A DNA stretch of 64,000 nt from Oceanicoccus sagamiensis (GTDB lineage Bacteria > Pseudomonadota > Gammaproteobacteria > Pseudomonadales > Dasaniaceae): NCBI RefSeq assembly GCF_002117105.1, contig NZ_CP019343.1, positions 2,294,001-2,358,000 of the forward strand, given 5' to 3'. Of this stretch, positions 1-8,461 are shown in pieces. Position 1 is the first letter of the stretch; every line of letters begins with the position of its first letter. The position numbers and the translations under genes are program-made. The notes beneath the pieces were generated by a model, which did not search any database, was not told the origin of the DNA, and saw only the letters and a program-made list of their open reading frames with translations.

Positions 1-2
1 CC

Positions 3-461
3 CAGCAGCGTGTTGGTTTTAAAGGGAAGATATTTAAAATCTATAAGTTTCGCAGTATGAGGCAGGATGCCGAGAAAGGTGGCAAGGCTGTGTGGGCGCA
101 AGCGAATGATAGTCGGGTGACCCGAGTGGGGGCTTTTATTAGAAATACCCGGCTCGATGAGCTGCCGCAGCTGTTTAATGTGATTAAAGGCGAGATGAGC
201 TTTATTGGGCCCCGCCCTGAGCGACCTGAGTTCGTAGAATCCTTGTCAAAAGAAATCAAACTTTACGATATACGCCATAGGGTGAAGCCGGGTTTGATGG
301 GGTGGGCACAGCTCAAATATTCCTATGGCGCCTCTGTAGATGATGCTGCTAATAAGCTAGTCTATGACCTATACTACGTAAAGAATCACAGTATTCTGCT
401 GGATATATTAATCGTTGTGCAAAGTGTAGAAGTTATTCTGTTAGGTAAGGGAGTTAGATAG
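3..461 (+). CDS. Undecaprenyl-phosphate sugar transferase, XrtA/PEP-CTERM type (5' end outside window)
   Basis: This is the C-terminal catalytic part of a membrane-bound sugar-1-phosphate transferase, which starts exopolysaccharide synthesis by moving a sugar phosphate onto undecaprenyl phosphate. The reading frame is open from the left edge, so the N-terminal membrane domain is missing. Visible bacterial sugar transferase motifs are KFRSMR, RLDELPQLFNV, SFIGPRPERPEFV and KPGLMGWAQ. The RPERPEFV and GWAQ wording fits the EpsB_2-like family found with exosortase A. The stop is one base before the start of the exporter gene, so both are probably in one operon. The family is secure; the sugar cannot be told from sequence. 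Confidence 0.93.
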   Translation, partial: QQRVGFKGKIFKIYKFRSMRQDAEKGGKAVWAQANDSRVTRVGAFIRNTRLDELPQLFNVIKGEMSFIGPRPERPEFVESLSKEIKLYDIRHRVKPGLMGWAQLKYSYGASVDDAANKLVYDLYYVKNHSILLDILIVVQSVEVILLGKGVR

Positions 462-462
462 T

Positions 463-1119
463 ATGAAACGCATACAATCCAATCATTTTTTAGCGGGTTT
501 AGCAGCGTGGTCGTCATGGCTGTTGCTGACTATGGTTGTCTTACTTTCTGCCTGTAGTAGCAATACCTCCCAGCCAATCATGGCACCTGAAGATATTCAG
601 GAATACAGTGCGGAGCCTTATAAAATTGGCGTAGGTGATATCATAAAAGTTGATGTCTGGGGCAACGAGAAATTGAGCCTTGAAGTACCTGTGAGGCCCG
701 ATGGAAAAATATCCATGTCGCTGGTAGGTGATGTGTTGGCGGCTGGTTTTACCACAGAGTCGTTGGCTGAGTCAGTGTCAGAAAAATTATTAGAGTATAT
801 CAAGAACCCTCAGGTAACCGTTATTGTCACCAACCCCAGTAGCTCAGATTTTCAGCAGCGCATTCGAGTGACGGGTGCGGTGCAAAGTCCGCAGTCAGTC
901 CCCTATAGAAAGGGTATGACTGTATTAGATTTGGTGTTATTGGCAGGTGGCCCCAATGAGTTTGCAATCAGTAATGATTCCAAGCTTTATCGTAAAGTAC
1001 AGGGGCAGGTTAAGGTCTACCCCATTTATCTGGAAGATATCTTGAGGTCGGGAAAGCTTGATACCAATTATATGTTAGTTCCATCTGACATAGTGACTGT
1101 TCCAGAACGATCGTTTTAG
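463..1119 (+). CDS. Polysaccharide export lipoprotein, XrtA-associated (Wza/EpsA-like)
   Basis: Probable outer-membrane polysaccharide export protein of the Wza family (218 residues). A lipoprotein signal with lipobox LLSAC puts the lipidated cysteine at residue 31. The poly-export domain follows at about residues 52-135 (starting YKIGVGDIIKVDVWG), and an SLBB-like segment covers about 138-210. It is shorter than Wza and has no C-terminal transmembrane helix, as is usual for exporters paired with exosortase A, which may rely on a separate barrel. It follows the sugar transferase by one base and precedes the chain-length gene by 19 bases. Confidence 0.93.
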   Translation: MKRIQSNHFLAGLAAWSSWLLLTMVVLLSACSSNTSQPIMAPEDIQEYSAEPYKIGVGDIIKVDVWGNEKLSLEVPVRPDGKISMSLVGDVLAAGFTTESLAESVSEKLLEYIKNPQVTVIVTNPSSSDFQQRIRVTGAVQSPQSVPYRKGMTVLDLVLLAGGPNEFAISNDSKLYRKVQGQVKVYPIYLEDILRSGKLDTNYMLVPSDIVTVPERSF

Positions 1120-1138
1120 GAGGTAGGAAATTTAGAAG

Positions 1139-2659
1139 ATGGAAACTAGCTATTATACAGAGCTTTTAACGGCTGTTGTTCGTGAGTTGATTGAGTGGCG
1201 AAATTGGGTCGTTGGGGTATTCCTTGTTGTGGTTTTCACTGTGCTGGGTGTTGGCTTTTTTTGGCCGGAGCGTTATGAGACCAGTGCCATGCTCTACGCT
1301 GATGTAACAAATATTATTCAGCCTCTATTGAAAGGCCGGGCCGAGTTGACCGCTATTGATCGATCGGAGCAGGCCAGAGAGCAAATCTATACCCGAAAGA
1401 TCATGCTTAAAGTCGCTAATGAAATTGGCATGATTGACAGCTTTACCACTGTTGAAGAGCAAGAGGGAAAGATTGCAAGCTTAAGAAAAAACATTGGTAT
1501 AAAAAATGAGGGGAAGAATTACTTTAGGGTTAATTATTCAAATCATAACCAGGACACCTCCTTTAATGTGCTCAATGCTGTTGTCGATTCTTTTATTAAG
1601 GAAACCTCAGAGAAAAGACGAAAGGAAAGTCGTAGTGCTTATGAGTTTATTGAGCAGCAGGTTGTTTCCTATAAGCGTCAGTTGTTATTGGCGGAAACAC
1701 AGTTAAAAGAATTCAAATCAAAAAATCTGGATGGCGATCAGCGCTCAGTGTCTGCACGAATTAATCAGTTACGTTTACAGATTGAAGAGTTGAAACTTAC
1801 TATTGGCGAAACAGATGCTAGAGATAAATCACTTCGTGAGCAGATGAAAAATGAAAGCGAGTATCTTTCTGCAAAAAGCAAAGTTGATGAAGAAAAGGCC
1901 AGGCTGGCTATGCTAAAAGAGGCTCTTGATAAATTGCGGTTAAGCTATCAAGAAACCTACCCGGATATTGTTACGTTGAAGCAGCAAATTTCAGCTCAGC
2001 AATTAGTGATAGATGCTATGAAGGGGTCAGATTATCGTTCAGGGTCCTCGTCTTCAGAGTCAATAGAAAACCCATTATATGAAGAGCTCAGAAAACAGCA
2101 GGCCGAGGCCGAGGTTGATTTGCGCAGTCAAAAGAATCGTCTCGCATCCGTTGAGAGAATGTTAGGCGAAGAATATCAGCGGGCTGAAAGAATCGCGTCC
2201 AAGGATGCAGAGCTGGCAGAATTAGTGCGAGATTATGATGTTACCCGTGATATCTATGAGGAAATGTTAGGGCGTAAAGAGAAGGCCCGGCTGTCAATGG
2301 CTCTGGATGTAGAGGGGCAGGGGGTGAGTTTCAAGATTCAAGAACCGGCGGTATACCCGTTATATCCCTCAGGCACACGGTTTATTCATTTTGCCCTGGT
2401 GGCACCCATAGCAGGTTTGTTAGCTGGAATTGGCCTTGTCATTCTTTATGTCATTGTGGATCCACGGCTTAGGTCACCTTCCAAACTGGCAGATTCATTG
2501 CCGGATAATATTGAACTGTTGGCCGTGGTTCCGCATATTCGAACTAAATTGTCGGCGCGATTGGTGCGTGTGGATATGCTGGTTTTGTCACTGGTCTGTT
2601 TGATTGCTATGTGTATATATGGCGGTTTGGTATGGGGGCGTTTAAGTGGCTACTTATAA
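1139..2659 (+). CDS. Polysaccharide chain-length determinant, XrtA-associated (Wzz/PCP family)
   Basis: Polysaccharide co-polymerase of the inner membrane (506 residues), expected to set chain length and couple polymerisation to export. A Wzz-type N-terminal domain has its first membrane helix at about residues 21-43. A long periplasmic stretch of charged heptad-like sequence (about 165-370) is probably coiled coil. Further helices lie near 412-437 and 478-500, after the typical proline-containing segment EPAVYPLYPSG. No kinase domain is fused; a separate kinase-like protein is encoded next. An AGGAGG lies about 20 bases upstream of the start. Confidence 0.92.
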   Translation: METSYYTELLTAVVRELIEWRNWVVGVFLVVVFTVLGVGFFWPERYETSAMLYADVTNIIQPLLKGRAELTAIDRSEQAREQIYTRKIMLKVANEIGMIDSFTTVEEQEGKIASLRKNIGIKNEGKNYFRVNYSNHNQDTSFNVLNAVVDSFIKETSEKRRKESRSAYEFIEQQVVSYKRQLLLAETQLKEFKSKNLDGDQRSVSARINQLRLQIEELKLTIGETDARDKSLREQMKNESEYLSAKSKVDEEKARLAMLKEALDKLRLSYQETYPDIVTLKQQISAQQLVIDAMKGSDYRSGSSSSESIENPLYEELRKQQAEAEVDLRSQKNRLASVERMLGEEYQRAERIASKDAELAELVRDYDVTRDIYEEMLGRKEKARLSMALDVEGQGVSFKIQEPAVYPLYPSGTRFIHFALVAPIAGLLAGIGLVILYVIVDPRLRSPSKLADSLPDNIELLAVVPHIRTKLSARLVRVDMLVLSLVCLIAMCIYGGLVWGRLSGYL

Positions 2660-2679
2660 GTGGGTGTTAATGTTTCTGA

Positions 2680-3396
2680 ATGAGAAAACCTATGACTGTT
2701 GATGCAAGTGATAAAAACGCTGATGGAATCGCGCTAATGTCAGAGGTTACTCTAAAGACTCAGGATGAGCTGGCGGCGTTTAAAATTATTTATCCGGGCA
2801 TGCCGCAGCGTGATGTCCTAAATACCTTTAGGGATTTACGTACAAAGTTATTGCATAAAACCCAGGGTAGCAACTGTGTATTGTTAGTCAGTTCACTAAG
2901 TAGTGGGGCAGGCTCCAGTTTGGTCGCTATGAACCTGGCGACATCCTTTGCGCTGGATGAGCAGAAGACAGCGATTTATATTGATTGCAACTTTGAAGAC
3001 TCTTTTAGCGAAGAGCTGATAAAAGGAAGTTTTGATGTTGGACTAATGGACTATTTAGATGATGCCAGTCTTGATCTGAAAGATATTATTTACTCTGCCG
3101 GAATACCTCGGGTGCGCCTGATACCACCTGGAGCAGGGGATGATTCTTCAGTGGAGCGACTCTCATCTCCCCGTATGGTGGAGTTGATACAATCAGTAAA
3201 AGCTCGTTACCCGGACCGTTTTGTGGTGTTGGATGTGCCTCCTGTCGGAGACTCTTCTTTGGCGAGGATTTTGTCTCGGGTATCTGATATGGCGGTGTTG
3301 GTCGTGCCTTTTGGTAAAGTGACATCGAATCAGGTTATGGCCGGTGTAGATGCAGTGGGCGAAGAGAAATTTGCCGGATTGGTGTTTAATAATTAA
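2680..3396 (+). CDS. CpsD/CapB-like tyrosine-kinase homologue with degenerate P-loop, XrtA locus
   Basis: Homologue of the bacterial tyrosine autokinases that act with chain-length proteins (238 residues). The fold is recognisable from the P-loop region SLSSGAGSSLVAMNLA (about residues 72-87), the Walker A'-like YIDCNFE (about 100-106) and the Walker B-like FVVLDVPPVGD. The P-loop reads GAGSS where an active kinase has GxGK(S/T), so the nucleotide-binding lysine is missing. The C-terminus, ending FAGLVFNN, has no tyrosine cluster. It is therefore probably a non-catalytic or altered partner of the chain-length protein. It lies 20 bases after that gene. A second ATG at 2692 is an equally possible start. 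Confidence 0.85.
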   Translation: MRKPMTVDASDKNADGIALMSEVTLKTQDELAAFKIIYPGMPQRDVLNTFRDLRTKLLHKTQGSNCVLLVSSLSSGAGSSLVAMNLATSFALDEQKTAIYIDCNFEDSFSEELIKGSFDVGLMDYLDDASLDLKDIIYSAGIPRVRLIPPGAGDDSSVERLSSPRMVELIQSVKARYPDRFVVLDVPPVGDSSLARILSRVSDMAVLVVPFGKVTSNQVMAGVDAVGEEKFAGLVFNN

Positions 3397-3506
3397 AAGC
3401 GAGGTGCTCAGAAGCCTCAGCAAGCTGGCAATAAGCAGAATTATAAGCAGAGCTATCCAGTTTCCCCAGCAGTGGAAATTCGGTCTTATCAATAAAGGGT
3501 AATATC

Positions 3507-4802
3507 ATGCCGAGAAATAACAATAGGCTAACAAAAAGTTTTACACATCAGCGTCTGTGGCTTCTTCTAGCTTCCTCCGTCGTAGCTGCAAACAGTTTTG
3601 GTCTGGAAATCAATGCCTCTGCGGGCTTGCAGGCAGAGCATAGCGATAATATGACCAAGGTGCCAGCCAATAAGCGTAGCGATTTAAAAAGTACCGTGTC
3701 TGCATCTATTAATGCCTTGCATAAAGGTGAAAAACTGACCTTGGACTTAAGTTATCGCGGCGACCATTCAACGTATCAGCAAGATAGTTTTGATGATGAG
3801 ACCAGAGTCAATGGTAATGGTAGTTTAGTGTACGAACAAATAGACCAGCAGTTGATCTGGACTTTAGAGAACTCTCGAAAAAATGTAATAAAAAATAAAG
3901 CACTGAATGATGTCGAGGAGAACCGTGAGGATCGATCCATCTCAAAAGCCAGTGTCGATTTAATATTACGCCCTACTTCGGTGGATAGTATCACCCTTAC
4001 TCCGAGCTATACCGATATAAAATATGAAGATACAGATGATCAGGACTCTGAGCGAGTTGGTGGGGTGTTAAGCTGGAATCATGCTCTTAGTAAAATCGAT
4101 AGTTTTGGCTTGCGGGTCAATTATGACGACGTGACCTTTGATAGAGATATATTTGATTATGAGTATTACCTATACACTGTTAATTATCAGGCGCAGTTGG
4201 CTAAGCTGAGTTACGCTATAGCCGTTGGCGTTAATGAGTCGAAAAGGGTTAGCGACGATTATGATGGTCAATATATTAAAGCCAATGCGGCCTACAAGCT
4301 CAATGCAGGGGTTTTTGATCTGGCTGTATTGCAAGAGCTGACCGATACCTCTCGCGGGACTAATAATGAGGGGGTAAGTGAAAGCTCTTCTGATTTTGAG
4401 TTGATTGATGTGTTTGAACGGAGAAATATCGAGCTTAGTTATAACAATCAGGCAATTTGTAATTCCTGTAATATCGAGTTGACCTTAAGTTATGAAGATG
4501 AAGACTATGAGTTTCTTCCCCGTGATAATGAAGAGTATCAACTGAGTGTTGGCCTCTCTTATCAGTGGACGCGGTTAATTAGCTTGAATGTCAAAACCGA
4601 GTGGCAAGATGTGAGTTTTTCTAATCAAGTGCTTGGTCAGGGTGATTACGAAGGGGTGGCATACCGTACAGGATTGAATTGGCAGGTGGCTGCAAAGCTT
4701 TTAACAAGCGTATATATGGCCTATGAAGACAGGGAGTTTGATAGTGGCGTCCGTGATTATGATGAGTTGAAAGGCGGCGTTTCAATAAATTATAGCTTTT
4801 AA
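3507..4802 (+). CDS. Outer-membrane beta-barrel protein, PEP-CTERM/XrtA-associated
   Basis: Predicted outer-membrane barrel (431 residues). A signal peptide of about 27 residues (hydrophobic WLLLASSVVAANSFG) is followed by alternating beta-strand sequence rich in Tyr, Asp and Ser, and the protein ends in aromatic residues (SINYSF), the usual barrel-assembly signal. Proteins of this kind sit beside the export lipoprotein in exosortase A loci and may form the outer-membrane channel, but that role is inferred from position. An AAGGG ribosome site lies before the ATG. A 110-base gap separates it from the kinase homologue, with no clear terminator. Confidence 0.87.
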   Translation: MPRNNNRLTKSFTHQRLWLLLASSVVAANSFGLEINASAGLQAEHSDNMTKVPANKRSDLKSTVSASINALHKGEKLTLDLSYRGDHSTYQQDSFDDETRVNGNGSLVYEQIDQQLIWTLENSRKNVIKNKALNDVEENREDRSISKASVDLILRPTSVDSITLTPSYTDIKYEDTDDQDSERVGGVLSWNHALSKIDSFGLRVNYDDVTFDRDIFDYEYYLYTVNYQAQLAKLSYAIAVGVNESKRVSDDYDGQYIKANAAYKLNAGVFDLAVLQELTDTSRGTNNEGVSESSSDFELIDVFERRNIELSYNNQAICNSCNIELTLSYEDEDYEFLPRDNEEYQLSVGLSYQWTRLISLNVKTEWQDVSFSNQVLGQGDYEGVAYRTGLNWQVAAKLLTSVYMAYEDREFDSGVRDYDELKGGVSINYSF

Positions 4803-4816
4803 TTTGGTCTCTAATT

Positions 4817-5686
4817 ATGTCAGTCAACGTCGCTAATGCACTTACCGTTGATGTGGAGGACTACTTTCAGGTAGCCGCACTATCTTCAGTGATTAAGCCC
4901 CATCAATGGGAGCAATATGATCGCGGTCGGGTAGTGCCCAATACGCAGCGATTAATGGATATGATTCAGCAGGCCGGACATGGCGCTACATTTTTTGTGC
5001 TGGGTTGGATTGCGGAGCGTTATCCTGATTTGGTCAGGCAGATTGATAAGGCCGGATTTGAAGTGGCCAGTCATGGTTATTCCCACCAGTTAATATATCA
5101 GCAGTCTCCAGCAGTGTTTAGAGAAGAAACTATCAAGAGTAAAAGCCTGCTCGAGGATATTATCGGCAAGCCTGTTCGGGGCTATCGGGCGGCAAGTTAT
5201 TCAATTACTCCAGCGTCTGAGTGGGCATTGGATATTCTGGCAGAGCTTGGGTTTAGCTATGACTCGTCATTATTTCCGGTAAAGCATGATCGCTATGGTA
5301 TGCCAGGGGCCAAGCCGCTTCCGCATAGGCTTGAAACGCCATCGGGTGAAACGCTGGTTGAGTTTAGTCTGACCAGCCTGGATATCATGGGCTACCGATT
5401 GCCTATCGCTGGTGGTGGCTATTTCCGCCTTTTTCCCTACTGGTTTAGTCAATGGGCGCTGTCAAAACATCTGGCCAGGACAAATAAGCCCTTTGTTTTT
5501 TACTTGCACCCCTGGGAAATTGATGTCGACCAGCCAAGAGTTGCTGGCCTGCCGCTAAAGTCGGTCTTCAGGCATTACAATAATTTAGATAAATGTGAAA
5601 AAAGATTAAGCACCTTGTTGTCTAAATATCATTTCAGGGATATGGAGACCGTTCTTGAGAGTGAAGGGTTGCTCTCTCGATGCTAA
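4817..5686 (+). CDS. Polysaccharide deacetylase, XrtA-associated (NodB domain plus DUF3473)
   Basis: Carbohydrate esterase family 4 deacetylase (289 residues), expected to remove N- or O-acetyl groups from the polymer. Metal-site motifs are TVDVEDYFQV at residues 10-19, SHGYSHQ near residues 87-93 and the GYRAASYSIT segment. The C-terminal YLHPWEID motif is typical of the DUF3473 extension in the exosortase-linked subfamily. No signal peptide is seen. It follows the barrel gene by 14 bases and is closely followed by exosortase A. Confidence 0.93.
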   Translation: MSVNVANALTVDVEDYFQVAALSSVIKPHQWEQYDRGRVVPNTQRLMDMIQQAGHGATFFVLGWIAERYPDLVRQIDKAGFEVASHGYSHQLIYQQSPAVFREETIKSKSLLEDIIGKPVRGYRAASYSITPASEWALDILAELGFSYDSSLFPVKHDRYGMPGAKPLPHRLETPSGETLVEFSLTSLDIMGYRLPIAGGGYFRLFPYWFSQWALSKHLARTNKPFVFYLHPWEIDVDQPRVAGLPLKSVFRHYNNLDKCEKRLSTLLSKYHFRDMETVLESEGLLSRC

Positions 5687-5708
5687 TAATATTAGGTGTG
5701 GTGATATA

Positions 5709-7175
5709 GTGGATGTTAAGTCGGTTCTGAAGGGCGAGCACAAAGAAACGGTGTTTAAACCGTTTGTCGGTATTCTATTAATCTTGCTCGCTCTATTTAT
5801 TGCTTATAGCTCAACATTTAATGTGCTATACCAGCGTTGGATAACATTTGATGAAAGCTTATCTCATGGGCTTTTAATCTGGGTGCTATTTTTCTACCTT
5901 ATTTGGATTTACTGCCCTTTGCCCAAGGTGGAAAATAACCTTGCTGTAAAATCAGTGGCGATCATACTGCTGGTCGTTTGTTCCTTGCTTTGGTTTCTCT
6001 TTAACCAAATACAAATATATATATTGGCGCAGGTGATTTTATTGCCAATATTATTCTTTGCCATTGCCGCTGCCTATAGTTTTGGCTCTGCTATTTATTT
6101 GTTAGGCCCTATTTCATTTTTACTCTTTGCGTTGCCGGTATGGGATCATTTAAATAACCTGCTGTTGGATCTTAGCAGTCTGGTGGTTGGCGCTGTAGTG
6201 CATTGGATGGGGATTCCTGCACTGGTGGAAGGCAATAATATACTGCTGCCGTTTGGCAGTATGCTAATAGCTGATGGATGCTCAGGGATACGTTATTTTA
6301 TTGTGTCTATCGCCATCGCCTATTTCTTATGCTGTATCAATGGTTACCGCTGGTCTCACCGATTGCTGGTTCTGGTTGGTGCTGTATTGCTGGGTTTGCT
6401 AATCAACTGGATTCGGATAGTCATATTGGTAGTGGTGGGTTATACGAGTGAAATGCAAAGCCCACTGATTGCCGATCATGAGTATTTTGGCTGGGGTTTG
6501 TTTATCGTATGCTGTTTCCCGTTTATGTACTTTTTGCCCGTTGTTGATCGCGCAAAGCTGGCCCCGCCCTATGCGGCGGTAAATGTTAAAGGCCTTGCTC
6601 TGGCTATCATAATGCTGTTTGCAGGTGCTGCACTCAATGTATTTTTAGAATATGATCCAAAAGCAGAAGCAAAAATTCGTGTTGCTGATTATCTAAGTTG
6701 CAGCTTGGTTGAGAATCGCACTCAATGGATGGAAGTTACTGTGCCTTCCGGTGGATTGATTGAGCAGGGTGTGCTGGATTGTAATAACAACATAGTGATA
6801 CATCATGCCCAATACCAGCGTGACAAAGCCAATGATCGACTAATGCCTTATTTTGCCAGACTTTATAATTATGATACCTGGGTATTGCAGTCTGAAAGTG
6901 AACAGCTATTTAGTGGGCAGGCCGTTAACGTTCAATATTTTAAAAGGCTTAATTCTAGTCAAAAGGTCGTCAGGCTATATTGGATGGACGTAGGTGGTTA
7001 TGTCACGGCTAGTTATTGGAAGGCAAAACTATTACAAATACCTGCTCGCTTTTCCGGAAAAAATGTCTTTTCTATAGTGAATATGCAAGCCCGTTGTCAG
7101 TCGGATTGCGCGCAGGAAACCGATCAGTTGGCAGAAGAAGTTAGATACTGGTTAGACAGAAAATTGGAGGATTAA
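5709..7175 (+). CDS. xrtA: Exosortase A with C-terminal EpsI domain
   Basis: Multipass membrane cysteine protease-like transpeptidase, thought to process PEP-CTERM proteins in step with exopolysaccharide production. The exosortase catalytic residues are visible: Cys in ADGCSGIRYF, Arg in LINWIRIVIL and His in DHEYFGWGLF. About eight hydrophobic helices precede a soluble EpsI-type tail (from about residue 310). The GTG at 5709 is preferred because an AGGTG lies 9-10 bases upstream and it follows the deacetylase stop; an in-frame TTG at 5655 would overlap the upstream gene and looks weaker. No PEP-CTERM substrate is encoded in this window. Confidence 0.92.
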   Translation: MDVKSVLKGEHKETVFKPFVGILLILLALFIAYSSTFNVLYQRWITFDESLSHGLLIWVLFFYLIWIYCPLPKVENNLAVKSVAIILLVVCSLLWFLFNQIQIYILAQVILLPILFFAIAAAYSFGSAIYLLGPISFLLFALPVWDHLNNLLLDLSSLVVGAVVHWMGIPALVEGNNILLPFGSMLIADGCSGIRYFIVSIAIAYFLCCINGYRWSHRLLVLVGAVLLGLLINWIRIVILVVVGYTSEMQSPLIADHEYFGWGLFIVCCFPFMYFLPVVDRAKLAPPYAAVNVKGLALAIIMLFAGAALNVFLEYDPKAEAKIRVADYLSCSLVENRTQWMEVTVPSGGLIEQGVLDCNNNIVIHHAQYQRDKANDRLMPYFARLYNYDTWVLQSESEQLFSGQAVNVQYFKRLNSSQKVVRLYWMDVGGYVTASYWKAKLLQIPARFSGKNVFSIVNMQARCQSDCAQETDQLAEEVRYWLDRKLED

Positions 7176-8321
7176 ATGGAATTGATGTTTTGGTGGTCAA
7201 TTATCATACTGTTATATATTTACATAGGTTACCCTTTGTTATTGTTAGTCCTGCCAGCAAAAAAAACCGCCAGTGACTCTGGCGATGATCCGGCGAGTTT
7301 TCCTGAGGTTACAATAATTATTCCTGCTTTTAATGAAGAAGACGTTATAGCGGAGACAATAAAAAACAAGCTGGACCTGGATTATCCGCAAGATAAATTA
7401 AGTATTATTGTTGTCTCTGACGAGTCCATGGATAATACCGATACGATAGTCAATGATATCGCTGCAACGGATGATAGGGTCAAGTTGATTAGACAGGTTC
7501 CTCGAGAGGGTAAGACAGCGGGTCTTAATCTTGCGATGAAGCAGTGCAGTTCAGAGATTGTCGTGTTTTGTGATGCCAATGGTATCTATGACAGGGGTGC
7601 ACTGCAGCAGTTAACTGCTGTTTTTAAAGACCCTGACGTTGGCTATGTGACTGGCAAAATGATCTATGTTAATTCAGAGGGAAATGTTATTGGTGATGGC
7701 TGTAGCGCCTATATGAAATATGAAAATATATTGCGTGAACTAGAGAGTAAAGTGTCATCAGTGGTGGGCGTTGATGGTGGTGTTGATGCAATTCGGCGTG
7801 AAATATATCAGCCGATGAGAAGTGACCAGCTTCCGGATTTTGTATTGCCATTAAAAGTCATTCGGCAGGGTTATCGGGTGGTGTATCAGTCGACGGCTTT
7901 GTTAAAAGAAAAGTCACTGAGTAATAGTCAATCTGAGTTTTCCATGAGAGCCCGGGTGTCACTAAGGGCATTTTGGGCGATGTGGGATATGAAGGAACTA
8001 TTTAACCCAGTGGCCTATCGTCTTTTTTCAGTGCAGTTATTTTCACATAAATTATTACGGTATTTTGCCTTTGCTCCTATTATTTTGGTTTTTCTTGCTT
8101 CTTTGGCCTTGATCGGTGAGGGCGGTATTTATCTACTGGCTTTGGTTGTGCAGCTAGTGTTATATGTTGTTGCTTGGAATGGTTATAAAAATCAAGATAG
8201 CAATAATCGTTTGGTGGCTTTGGTTTACTATTTTTTCTTGATAAATGCTGCCGCTGCGTATGCGTTTTTTAATTTTCTTCAAGGGAAAAAAATCGCTTTG
8301 TGGAAGCCGAGATTGGGCTGA
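7176..8321 (+). CDS. Membrane-anchored family 2 glycosyltransferase
   Basis: GT2-fold glycosyltransferase (381 residues) with one N-terminal helix, a catalytic domain (about residues 45-275) and C-terminal helices, as in processive or lipid-linked sugar transferases. Visible motifs are the VTIIIPAFNEEDVI nucleotide-sugar region and CDANG at the DxD position. The start directly abuts the exosortase stop, so the two are probably translationally coupled. Substrate unknown. An intergenic gap of 140 bases follows. Confidence 0.9.
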   Translation: MELMFWWSIIILLYIYIGYPLLLLVLPAKKTASDSGDDPASFPEVTIIIPAFNEEDVIAETIKNKLDLDYPQDKLSIIVVSDESMDNTDTIVNDIAATDDRVKLIRQVPREGKTAGLNLAMKQCSSEIVVFCDANGIYDRGALQQLTAVFKDPDVGYVTGKMIYVNSEGNVIGDGCSAYMKYENILRELESKVSSVVGVDGGVDAIRREIYQPMRSDQLPDFVLPLKVIRQGYRVVYQSTALLKEKSLSNSQSEFSMRARVSLRAFWAMWDMKELFNPVAYRLFSVQLFSHKLLRYFAFAPIILVFLASLALIGEGGIYLLALVVQLVLYVVAWNGYKNQDSNNRLVALVYYFFLINAAAAYAFFNFLQGKKIALWKPRLG

Positions 8322-8378
8322 TATTGAATATATTATAGGACTAAATATTGCCAGATGTTATTATAAAAGGAGAATGGA

Positions 8379-8414
8379 ATGGGAATAAAAACAATCCCAC
8401 CGCAGTTGCCATAA
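8379..8414 (+). other. Possible 11-codon leader ORF before the O-antigen-ligase-like gene
   Basis: An ATG at 8379 opens an 11-residue frame (MGIKTIPPQLP) ending at a TAA. A good AGGAG lies 6 bases upstream. The downstream gene at 8462 has no good ribosome site. This could be a coupling or leader peptide, or chance. No attenuator structure is obvious. Confidence 0.25.
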
Positions 8415-8461
8415 GCTCCGGTTGTTGTGAATGGTTAAGATAAATTTTATGATTTCTTCTA

